47,157 bases of DNA. Origin: Ruminococcus flavefaciens (GTDB taxonomy: Bacteria; Bacillota; Clostridia; Oscillospirales; Ruminococcaceae). The notes under the pieces were generated by a model, which saw only the letters and a program-made list of their open reading frames with translations, made no database searches and had not been told where the DNA came from. The translations under genes were made by a program, and so were the position numbers. The stretch lies in NCBI GenBank assembly GCA_023667045.1, contig JAMPAU010000001.1, positions 777,919-825,075 on the forward strand, in the 5' to 3' direction. The first letter of the stretch is position 1. Each line of letters begins with the position of its first letter. Below, piece by piece: positions 41,287-47,157 of this stretch.

Positions 41287-42209
41287 CTTATACGCAGGAA
41301 CAGCTTGAACTTCTTGAAAAAGTGGAAGTTCTTAAAAAAGAAAAAAATCTCAGTCAGAATGCCGTTGGGCAGTTAATCGGAGTGTCGGGAACGGCACTCT
41401 CACAGATAAAAAACGGAAAGTACAACGCCAATCCGCAGAAAATCTTTGATACATTAGCAGGATATTTCGGCGTAAAGGAACGTGCAGAACTTACATACAC
41501 GGAAGTTGAATATGCCCCGACAACAATTTCACGTCAGATTTACAGCGTAATCGCAAACTGCCAGAGCAAGGGCGGACTTGCAGTAGCGTGCGGAGATGCA
41601 GGAATCGGCAAGACCAAAGCCGCACAGAAATTCGTGTCGGACAACCCTTCAAACAGCTTTTTAATAACGATTAACCCCTGTTTAAACAACGCTAAAAGTC
41701 TGCTTGAAACTATCGCTGACCGCATCGGAGCGGTTCAGGAAAAGTCCGTCAACAAACTCTGGCTTTCAATTGCTAACAAACTTTCGGACGGAACGGTTCT
41801 GATTTTCGACGAGTCACAGCACCTTACAACAAAAGCCATTGAAATTCTCAGAAGTTTTTCGGACTACTTCGGCGACAAGGGGCAGACGTTGGGCATATGT
41901 TTCATCGGAAATCTTGAAACGGTCACAAGAATGGGCGGTAAAAAGGCTGAATTTGCACAGATTTCAAACCGCACAAAACAGCGTAAAATCTACAGGAATA
42001 CCGAAATTCAGCGTGATGATATATGCAAACTTTTCCCGATTTTAGAAGCCGAAAATATGAACGCTGAAATTGACTACCTGCTCCGGATTGCACGTACTCC
42101 ACAGGCACTCAGAGGTGCAATAAACCTTTTTTCAAACGCCTACGACAACGAAAATTACACCTATGCAGGACTGGTCGCAATGGCACAGTTCATGGACATG
42201 GAGGTCTGA
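41283..42209 (+). CDS. Mu-type target-capture ATPase (MuB-like)
   Basis: MuB binds DNA with ATP and delivers target sites to the transposase. The 308-residue product has an N-terminal helix-turn-helix (LLEKVEVLKKEKNLSQNAVG, IGVSGTALSQIKNGKYNA), Walker A GDAGIGKTKAAQ near residue 103, Walker B VLIFDESQHLTTKAIEIL and a sensor-like FIGNLETVTRMGG. Its ATG overlaps the transposase stop (ATGA), so the two are coupled. Confidence 0.9.
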   Translation: MTYTQEQLELLEKVEVLKKEKNLSQNAVGQLIGVSGTALSQIKNGKYNANPQKIFDTLAGYFGVKERAELTYTEVEYAPTTISRQIYSVIANCQSKGGLAVACGDAGIGKTKAAQKFVSDNPSNSFLITINPCLNNAKSLLETIADRIGAVQEKSVNKLWLSIANKLSDGTVLIFDESQHLTTKAIEILRSFSDYFGDKGQTLGICFIGNLETVTRMGGKKAEFAQISNRTKQRKIYRNTEIQRDDICKLFPILEAENMNAEIDYLLRIARTPQALRGAINLFSNAYDNENYTYAGLVAMAQFMDMEV

Positions 42210-42210
42210 A

Positions 42211-42372
42211 ATGAAACACAACAACGCCAAAAAGCCAACCAAAAAACAGCGTATTCTTCTTGAAAAATACGATTTTAATTTCCATGACTGGCTTGTGATG
42301 ACGGAAAACAAGTCGGAAATCAAGGTCATAAACAGGCACACAGGAGCGGTCAGAACGCTTGAAAAAATCTGA
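42211..42372 (+). CDS. DUF6906-like small phage protein
   Basis: The 53-residue product MKHNNAKKPTKKQRILLEKY then NFHDWLVMTENKSEIKVINR and HTGAVRTLEKI has the KPT-x-x-Q and DWLV patterns of the DUF6906 family. These are small phage proteins of unknown role. ATG 42211 lies after GAGGTCTGAA, one base after the MuB-like stop. Confidence 0.6.
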   Translation: MKHNNAKKPTKKQRILLEKYDFNFHDWLVMTENKSEIKVINRHTGAVRTLEKI

Positions 42373-42380
42373 ATAAACAC

Positions 42381-42400
42381 GGGGAAGAGAAATCTTCCCC
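42381..42400 (+). other. GAAA-tetraloop hairpin
   Basis: GGGGAAGA pairs perfectly with TCTTCCCC around GAAA. ACCC follows, as it does after the hairpin at 38346-38361. There is no T-run. Confidence 0.5.
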
Positions 42401-42477
42401 ACCCTAATGCGACCATTACGGCGGTGACAAGTCCGCATAAACGCAGAGTCGGGAAAAAACGGAAAGAGGTGATAAAA

Positions 42478-42726
42478 ATGAAGAGAAATCTTAAAGTCTG
42501 GACGGATTACGACGAAAACGGCAGGTGGTATTTAGCAGTCGAGAAGAAAAAAGGAAAGTTAACACTTGATGAAATTCGTGAAGCTGTCATGGAGTACGAA
42601 CAGGATTTCTATGCATTGATTATTGAAGCGGTAGAAAAAGAAATACAGCTTTATTATGACTGGGATTTTGACAGCGACTTTGTCAGACTTTATCGTGCCA
42701 CCGATTTTTTAGACTGTATAAAATAG
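42478..42726 (+). CDS. Hypothetical acidic prophage protein
   Basis: The 82-residue product MKRNLKVWTDYDENGRWYLA and on to EYEQDFYALIIEAVEKEIQL is acidic and has a short beta then helical pattern. No family recognised. ATG 42478 follows AAAGAGGTGA. Confidence 0.5.
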   Translation: MKRNLKVWTDYDENGRWYLAVEKKKGKLTLDEIREAVMEYEQDFYALIIEAVEKEIQLYYDWDFDSDFVRLYRATDFLDCIK

Positions 42727-42749
42727 TCAAATGAAAGGAGCTGAAAATT

Positions 42750-42995
42750 ATGGAAGATGAAATCTGTGTATTTGCAAACGACGGAAAGACAAGTTTCTGC
42801 AAAATTCTCGTTGGTGAGAAGTGCGACGGCAGAAAAAAATGCTGTTCTTTTTGGAAAACAGAAGAACAATTCAATACCGAAAGGGACAAGGCAATTGCTA
42901 TTAACCGTGAGCGTGGAAACTGCCTGAATTGTAAATATATGGGTGCTTATTGCAGGACAAGTACGGAAGAATCGGTTGTTGAAAATTTCTTTTAA
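42750..42995 (+). CDS. Cysteine-rich small prophage protein
   Basis: The 81-residue product has seven cysteines, in FCKILVGEKCDGRKKCC and NCLNCKYMGAYC, a pattern suggesting a zinc-binding fold. ATG 42750 follows AAAGGAGCTG. Its position between the transposition and methylase genes gives no clear job. Confidence 0.5.
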   Translation: MEDEICVFANDGKTSFCKILVGEKCDGRKKCCSFWKTEEQFNTERDKAIAINRERGNCLNCKYMGAYCRTSTEESVVENFF

Positions 42996-43008
42996 GGGGG
43001 TGCTGATT

Positions 43009-43221
43009 ATGAAAATAACGCTGAATCTCAACGAACTTTACAGGCTGATGCGTGAGCGTGAAATCGAGACAATACGTCAACTGAGCCGTGAATCCGGCAT
43101 AACAGAAGAAACGCTGTACGGCTCTATCAGAAGAAAAAATTTCTCAAAAGAGACGTACTGGAAACTTGCAAAGTTCTTTAATTGTCACGTTGAAGACTTA
43201 CAAGTTCCGAATTATTTATAA
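43009..43221 (+). CDS. Small XRE-type DNA-binding protein
   Basis: The 70-residue protein is a single helix-turn-helix: LNLNELYRLMREREIETIRQ, SGITEETLYGSIRRKNFSKE, then LAKFFNCHVEDLQVPNYL. It looks like a Cro/Ner-type regulator. It starts after AAGGGGGTG. A promoter follows at 43251, so it may act on the downstream genes. Confidence 0.7.
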   Translation: MKITLNLNELYRLMREREIETIRQLSRESGITEETLYGSIRRKNFSKETYWKLAKFFNCHVEDLQVPNYL

Positions 43222-43250
43222 CAAGATTATACATACTGCACGATTATTTG

Positions 43251-43309
43251 TTGAAATAATATACATAATATGATATAATAAGAAAAAAGCGGATTGGAAA
43301 CAGTCCGCT
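43251..43309 (+). promoter_or_regulatory. Internal promoter and leader hairpin
   Basis: TTGAAA (43251-43256) and TATAAT (43274-43279) are 17 bases apart. In the leader AGCGGA pairs with TCCGCT (43288-43309) around TTGGAAACAG. It probably starts transcription of the methylase-gemA-mor block. Confidence 0.65.
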
Positions 43310-43331
43310 GTCATTTTAGCGGAGGTGCATT

Positions 43332-43622
43332 ATGAAACTTACAAAGAAGCAGGAAAAGGAATTTGTTGCGAAAATCAGCGAAATCAAAGAAATTGAACTG
43401 CAAAGAAAACAGCTTGGTGAAACGCTTGATGAGCTGAAAAACGAGATTAAGGCGTTTATGGACAAAAACAAAACCACAGAACTTGAAGCAGGAACTTTCA
43501 CAGTTCACTGGACAGAAGCTGTGTCGGAACGCTTCGACAGCAAGGCTTTTAAAAAGGACAACGAGGAACTTTATAACCAGTTTGTGAAAACCGTCACAAC
43601 AAAACGTTTTTCAATCACGTGA
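43332..43622 (+). CDS. Hypothetical prophage protein with helical N-terminus
   Basis: The 96-residue product has a coiled-coil-like start (KEIELQRKQLGETLDELKNE) and then a beta part (GTFTVHWTEAVSERFDSKAF) and VTTKRFSI. It resembles small phage proteins found near recombination genes, but I cannot name it. ATG 43332 follows CGGAGGTG. It ends 6 bases before the methylase gene. Confidence 0.5.
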   Translation: MKLTKKQEKEFVAKISEIKEIELQRKQLGETLDELKNEIKAFMDKNKTTELEAGTFTVHWTEAVSERFDSKAFKKDNEELYNQFVKTVTTKRFSIT

Positions 43623-43628
43623 AAACAG

Positions 43629-44585
43629 ATGATAAAACTTTTAATGGGAGGCTCGCCGTGTACTTACTGGAGCATCGCAAAAACAAACGGACGTGAAACA
43701 GAACCTTGCGGAACAGGATGGGAACTTTTCAGAAATTTTCTGATTGCAAAAGAAAAGTTCAAGCCGGATTTTTTTCTGTACGAGAATAACTGTTCCGTTG
43801 CCGATGTGATAAAGAAACGCATAAGACAGGAACTCGGCACGGCAGAATACATTGAAATAAATTCGGCACTCGTTTCCGCACAGCAGAGAAAACGCTTTTA
43901 TGTGCATAACTGTGGTGCTGTGAATCAACCCGACGACCGTGGAATCATGCTGAAAGACGTGCTTGAAAGCGGTATGGCATGGCAGAAAAAAAGCTATTGT
44001 CTGACGGTGACCTATTCGGGTGCGATTTTTTCAAATACTCTTGAACGCAAGCAAAGGACGATGATTGCAGAATCCGTAAGAATAGGACATTTCGGAAAAG
44101 GCGGACAAAGTCAGCGGATTTATTCGGTTTACGGAAAATCTGTAACTCTTTCGGCGAACGGAGGCGGTCAAGGCGGAAAAACAGGACTTTACAAAATTGA
44201 TTTGCCGGACGGTGACTATGTAATCCGAAAACTTACACCAATCGAGGCGGAACGTCTCCAGACTTTGCCGGACAATTACACGGCAGGAATCAGCAATACA
44301 CAGCGTTACAAGTGTCTCGGAAACGGATGGACGGCTGAAGTGATTATCCACATTCTGAAATCTGCTTTTGAAAATGTCCCGAAAAATGAAAAGATTCTTG
44401 TTCTGTCAATGTATGACGGCATTGCGACAGGTCGCTACTGTCTCGACAAAATGGGTTTCAAAAATATTTAATATCACGCTTTTGAGACTGACAGATATGC
44501 ACTCAAAGTCGCAATGAAAAATTACCCCGACATCATTCAGCACGGTGACGCTTTCAATGTGAGAAAAGAGGCGGTATTATGGTAA
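43629..44585 (+). pseudogene. Circularly permuted m5C methyltransferase with an in-frame stop
   Basis: The motif order is rotated. Motif IV with the catalytic Cys comes first (GGSPCTYWSI), then VI-like YENN, VIII QQRKRFYVHN, IX RKLTPIEAERLQTLPDNYT and X-like YKCLGNGWT. Motif I (VLSMYDGIATGRYCLDKMGF) is at the end. TAA at 44469-44471 interrupts the frame just after motif I. The same frame continues YHAFETDRYALKVAMKNYP and then IIQHGDAFNVRK to TAA at 44583. These are motifs II-III, so the stop lies inside the enzyme. Translation to 44585 would overlap gemA as ATGGTAA, the usual coupling, so this was the natural end. A point mutation or read-through would explain it. Confidence 0.78.
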
Positions 44586-45064
44586 AAATGACAAAACAAC
44601 TCTATGCTATAGCGGCGAAAAACGGGCTTGTCGAACACGGCAACAAAGAAGACCCTTTCCACCAAATTGTATACAGCATGACAGGAAAAATTTCCGTGAA
44701 AGACCTCACAGACCGTGAAATGCGACTTGTTGAAAGTGAAATTTTTCGGCGTACAAGCAATGATATTTCGGGCGATAAAATCAAAAGTCAAGAGGCAGTT
44801 CCGGATATGATGTCACCTGCTCAACAGTCGCTTGCGTGGCGGTTGATGTACAAAATTCGGCAGTACGATGTGAAAGTTTCAAATCAGACCGTCGGTGCAA
44901 GGCTCGCAGGAGTGGTACGAAAAACACTGAAAGTCTCCGCATCGGACGCCGAACCGCTGAAATGGGTCAATGCCAAAAATGGAAACAAACTAATCGAGAT
45001 ACTGAAACGCTATGTGAAAAGTGCGGAGAAAAAGTACAAAAAGCAGATACAAGATATAGTATAG
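44579..45064 (+). CDS. gemA: GemA-like (Mu gp16-type) protein
   Basis: The 161-residue product matches the gp16/DUF1018 family: MTKQLYAIAAKNGLVEHGNK, LTDREMRLVESEIFRR, and the tail YKKQIQDIV. In Mu, GemA changes host gene expression and supercoiling during early growth, and it lies just before mor, as here. ATG 44579 overlaps the methylase frame (ATGGTAA). ATG 44588 is the alternative. A terminator follows. Confidence 0.8.
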   Translation: MVKMTKQLYAIAAKNGLVEHGNKEDPFHQIVYSMTGKISVKDLTDREMRLVESEIFRRTSNDISGDKIKSQEAVPDMMSPAQQSLAWRLMYKIRQYDVKVSNQTVGARLAGVVRKTLKVSASDAEPLKWVNAKNGNKLIEILKRYVKSAEKKYKKQIQDIV

Positions 45065-45097
45065 TCGGTTTCCAAAATCGGCTATACTGTATTTTTT
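45058..45097 (+). terminator. Terminator between gemA and mor
   Basis: GTATAG with TCG pairs with CGG and CTATAC around GTTTCCAAAAT, followed by TGTATTTTTT. It limits read-through into mor. Confidence 0.65.
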
Positions 45098-45107
45098 AGG
45101 AGGGAGT

Positions 45108-45410
45108 ATGTTGGATATTGGGAAAATTGTCAGCCTTGAACAGCTTTATGGCGACCAGAGAGAACTCGCTGAAATCGTCGGTCTTGAGGCTTACCGAAAA
45201 CTTGTGGCGAACTATGGTGGAATGCACGTCTATATCTGTAAATCGGAAACTATCCTCCGTGAACTCCGCAACGCTGAAATCTGCAACGAATTTGACGGGT
45301 TTAATTATCGTGAACTTGCAAAAAAATACAATTTGTCCGAAAAAACCGTGCGTGAAATTGTTTCCGGAAAAAAAGATGAACAAATGGACGGACAAACAAG
45401 TTTTTTCTGA
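45108..45410 (+). CDS. mor: Mor-family middle transcription activator
   Basis: Mor turns on middle transcription of Mu-type phages. The 100-residue product has the Mor fold: LYGDQRELAEIVGLEAYRKL with GGMHVYICK, then a C-terminal helix-turn-helix RELAKKYNLSEKTVREIVSG. Start ATG 45108 follows AGGAGGG. The terminator and the next gene's leader follow at 45449. Confidence 0.87.
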   Translation: MLDIGKIVSLEQLYGDQRELAEIVGLEAYRKLVANYGGMHVYICKSETILRELRNAEICNEFDGFNYRELAKKYNLSEKTVREIVSGKKDEQMDGQTSFF

Positions 45411-45448
45411 AAATTTGTCCACATATGTGAAAAGACATATTCCAAATC

Positions 45449-45492
45449 AAGTGCTATACTGATATTGAAAAAATATCGGTACAGCACTTTTT
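45449..45492 (+). terminator. Long hairpin terminator after mor
   Basis: AAGTGCTATACTGATATT pairs with AATATCGGTACAGCACTT (one mismatch, one G-U) around GAAAA, then TTTTAG. It is both a terminator for mor and the 5' leader of the 45509 gene. A middle promoter must lie around here. Confidence 0.7.
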
Positions 45493-45508
45493 AGTTGGTG
45501 GTGAGAAT

Positions 45509-45742
45509 ATGGAAGTGAGTTACATAATTGAAATAGTACTTACGGCAGGAATCGGCGTTATTACGTTCTTTTTAAAGCGTACAATCGACGAATTAGACAC
45601 GTGTAAAAAAAATATCGCAAAAATCAAGGAAGACTACATCACAAAGGAAGATTTTTTTCGTGAACAGAGCGAAAACCGTCGGAAACTCGACAGAATAATG
45701 GATATTTTACTGGAAGTCAAAGGAGAGATAGGAAATGGATAA
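45509..45742 (+). CDS. Small membrane-anchored coiled-coil protein (Mu gp25-like position)
   Basis: The 77-residue product has an N-terminal membrane helix (IIEIVLTAGIGVITFFLK) and a coiled-coil tail (ENRRKLDRIMDILLEVK). In position and shape it resembles Mu gp25/DUF2730, but identity is not certain. GTGGTGAG precedes the start. It overlaps the next gene by 8 bases. Confidence 0.55.
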   Translation: MEVSYIIEIVLTAGIGVITFFLKRTIDELDTCKKNIAKIKEDYITKEDFFREQSENRRKLDRIMDILLEVKGEIGNG

Positions 45743-46058
45743 AGAGACATTAAACCGCAGAATTTCAGCAGGAAATTTCGTCGAAAATAACGGCTCGGTT
45801 TTGCGTGCGGTGAATATTTTAAAGACAAAATTCAACCGTCTGAAAGACATAAAATACGCTCTTAATATCGAAAAAAACGACATCGAGAACAGCGTAAATT
45901 ACTTGCACGAGGCAGGTTATTTACACCTCAGAAATTCAGAAAATAGACAGCCGTCGAATTTGTCGGACGATGATTTTGACGTGCTTGAAGGCAAGCTGAC
46001 CGCCAAAGGAATACAGCTTTTAGCCGGAGTAATTTCGGACGAATGCGTGGAAATATGA
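45735..46058 (+). CDS. Winged-helix-like prophage protein (Mu gp26-like position)
   Basis: The 107-residue product has alternating helices ending in a wing (KNDIENSVNYLHEAGYLHLR) and a KLTAKGIQLLAGV helix near the end. It sits between gp25-like and DUF3486 genes, as Mu gp26 does, though the sequence likeness is only suggestive. It starts inside the end of the previous gene and ends in an ATGA overlap with the next. Confidence 0.55.
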   Translation: MDKETLNRRISAGNFVENNGSVLRAVNILKTKFNRLKDIKYALNIEKNDIENSVNYLHEAGYLHLRNSENRQPSNLSDDDFDVLEGKLTAKGIQLLAGVISDECVEI

Positions 46059-46594
46059 AGAAAAAAAACCGCAAGCATTCGATAATTGACGGTCTGCCGT
46101 CCGACCTCCGTGAAGCCGTCGACGAGATGATAAAAACCGACTTTACGTATCACGAAATTGTCGAGTATATCCGCAAAAACGGCGTTGAAATTTCAATTTC
46201 AAGTGTGCAACGTTACGCTTCAAATCTGAATGCAACTCTTGAATCGCTCAGACTTGCACAGGAAAATTTCCGTGCGGTCATGGAGGAGACGGAAAAATAC
46301 AAAAATCTCGACGTTACCGACGGAATTTTGCGACTTCTCAGCAATCAAGTTTTTCAAGCAATCAACAATCTGCCCGACGAACAGGCACAGAACGTTGACT
46401 TTGAATCGCTGATGAAGAATGCAGTCGCTCTGACACGTGCTGTTGCGTACAAGAAAAAAATCGACATCGACAGTCAGAGTGTTCTCGAAAACGGTGCAGA
46501 CCAGTTCCAGTCGCTGATTTTTGAGGCTATGGCGGACGAAGACCCCGATTTGTATAAGCGTGTGAAAAAATTCATAAAGGAGAAGCAGTCATGA
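46055..46594 (+). CDS. DUF3486 small terminase-type protein (Mu gp27-like)
   Basis: The 179-residue product has the DUF3486 pattern: SIIDGLPSDLREAVDEMIKT, then YHEIVEYIRKNGVEISISSV and QRYASNLNATLESLRLAQEN. In Mu this protein serves DNA packaging. ATG 46055 is chosen from the ATGA overlap with the upstream gene; the frame opens earlier. It ends in an ATGA overlap with the NusG-like gene, so all four genes are tightly coupled. Confidence 0.85.
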   Translation: MKKKNRKHSIIDGLPSDLREAVDEMIKTDFTYHEIVEYIRKNGVEISISSVQRYASNLNATLESLRLAQENFRAVMEETEKYKNLDVTDGILRLLSNQVFQAINNLPDEQAQNVDFESLMKNAVALTRAVAYKKKIDIDSQSVLENGADQFQSLIFEAMADEDPDLYKRVKKFIKEKQS

Positions 46595-47082
46595 AAATGT
46601 ATGTCTTGCAGGTACGCTCCGGCTATGAATTTTCTGTCTGTGAGGAACTCAGAAAACAGGAATTTGATGCGGTTTTGCCGGTTCGACAGGAGTATATCAG
46701 ACGTGGCGGACAGTGGCAGATTTACGAAAAAATTATCTTTACACAGTATGTTTTTCTGAGGTCGGAAATTACGGAGAAAACTTATTATCAGATTAAGAAA
46801 ATCGATGGTGTTGTGCGGTTTTTAGGCTTTGAAAACGGCGTATTACAGCCCTTAAACCTTTCTGAACAAAGCTACATTGAATGGCTTTGGAACGACGGAA
46901 AATCTATCGAACCGTCGAAAATTTATGTCACTCCGAACGGCGACAAAATGATTATGTCGGGAATTTTGCGGAAGTACTCCGGTGAAGAAATAGACTACTG
47001 TCTAAGAAAACGTAAAGCGAGTGTTTTTGTAGAAATATCGGGACAAAAGCACAGGATAATACTTCCGGTGATAAGGATTTAA
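46591..47082 (+). CDS. NusG/RfaH-family transcription elongation factor
   Basis: The 163-residue product has a NusG N-terminal domain (MYVLQVRSGYEFSVCEELRK, then IYEKIIFTQYVFLRSEITEK, YYQIKKIDGVVRFLGF). A KOW-like C-terminal segment follows (MIMSGILRKYSGEEIDYCLR, then SVFVEISGQKHRIILPVIRI). NusG paralogues such as LoaP and RfaH modify RNA polymerase for processive transcription of long operons. Its place directly after the small terminase gene, where Mu has packaging genes, suggests it helps read the late operon. ATGA overlap with the DUF3486 gene. Confidence 0.85.
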   Translation: MKMYVLQVRSGYEFSVCEELRKQEFDAVLPVRQEYIRRGGQWQIYEKIIFTQYVFLRSEITEKTYYQIKKIDGVVRFLGFENGVLQPLNLSEQSYIEWLWNDGKSIEPSKIYVTPNGDKMIMSGILRKYSGEEIDYCLRKRKASVFVEISGQKHRIILPVIRI

Positions 47083-47157
47083 AACGGTACATTTCAGAAA
47101 CAGGGTTGATTCGTCCCCTGCCGACGAGCGTGTTTGAACAGGAAAAAACGGATTTTT
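47083..47157 (+). other. Start of a further gene, cut by the window end
   Basis: A frame that is open on both sides reads RYISETGLIRPLPTSVFEQE and on to KTDF at the window end. TTG 47106 after CAGGG may be the start. By position it could be the Mu-type large terminase or portal, but 20-30 residues are not enough to say. Confidence 0.3.

Larger units (their letters stand above)
36940..47157 (+). mobile_element. Left part of a Mu-like transposable prophage
   Basis: The prophage begins with TGTG at about 36939-36941, inside the island B integrase. Gene order follows Mu: divergent repressor, early switch, MuA-type transposase, MuB-type ATPase, small early genes, GemA, Mor, then gp25-27-like genes. 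The window ends before the head and tail genes. Mu-type phages insert with a 5-bp target duplication, which cannot be tested without the right end. Confidence 0.87.

Noticed and set aside
1-47157. CRISPR array
   Set aside because: No run of regularly spaced direct repeats with unique spacers was seen. The repeated tracts here are short palindromes or low-complexity coding repeats.

Overview
The window comes from an anaerobic Gram-positive gut bacterium, most likely a Ruminococcus or close relative in the Oscillospiraceae. The evidence is a secreted C39-like peptidase with a C-terminal type I dockerin, the [FeFe]-hydrogenase maturase HydG with its TM1266-type regulator, a YlmC/YmxH protein, Firmicute-style TTGACA/TATAAT promoters with 17-bp spacing, and strong GGAGG ribosome binding sites.

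Layout. (1) 1-7820 is an accessory region. It holds a serine recombinase broken by two frameshifts, an internally deleted ISLre2-type insertion sequence with terminal inverted repeats and an 11-bp target duplication, and a two-gene Gabija-like defence operon (OLD-type ATPase/TOPRIM nuclease plus UvrD-like helicase). A mostly non-coding tail then leads to a tRNA-Leu(UAG) gene. Fifteen-bp inverted repeats lie just outside the IS/Gabija segment. (2) 7821-24976 is core chromosome: tRNA-Leu and a fragment of a second Leu tRNA, a rhomboid protease, hydG and its regulator with an attenuator-like leader, small genes, ylmC, rpsB-tsf, a MoxR/DUF58/transglutaminase operon, the dockerin peptidase, prmA, two uncharacterised genes and guaA.

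(3) 24958-35179 is a 10.2-kb mobilizable island (island A) in the 3' end of guaA, bounded by a 19-bp direct repeat. It carries an XRE repressor, a small excisionase-like protein, a tyrosine integrase, a MobC-like protein, a RepA-like ATPase broken by a deletion, an origin-like iteron region, and a MobV relaxase. Its cargo is a restriction-modification-like cluster of Z1 helicase, PLD (NgoFVII/BfiI-type) nuclease, Dcm methylase and a divergent vsr. (4) A second guaA-type island (island B) starts at the same repeat (35161) with homologous repressor, excisionase and integrase genes, so the islands are in tandem. (5) Island B's integrase is cut at about 36940 by the left end of a Mu-like transposable prophage that runs past the window end. 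The prophage has a divergent repressor/early promoter switch with five operator-like palindromes, MuA- and MuB-type transposition genes, many small early genes, a circularly permuted m5C methylase with an in-frame stop, GemA, Mor, gp25-27-like genes including a DUF3486 small terminase, and a NusG-family elongation factor.

The theme is nested mobile DNA: an IS inside a defence island, two islands stacked in guaA, and a transposing phage inside the second one. Each layer brings its own defence or anti-restriction-type genes. The most unusual points are the Z1-PLD-Dcm-Vsr cluster, the guaA tandem with the phage insertion, the permuted methylase with its stop codon, the phage NusG homologue and the leader RNA of the hydrogenase regulator.
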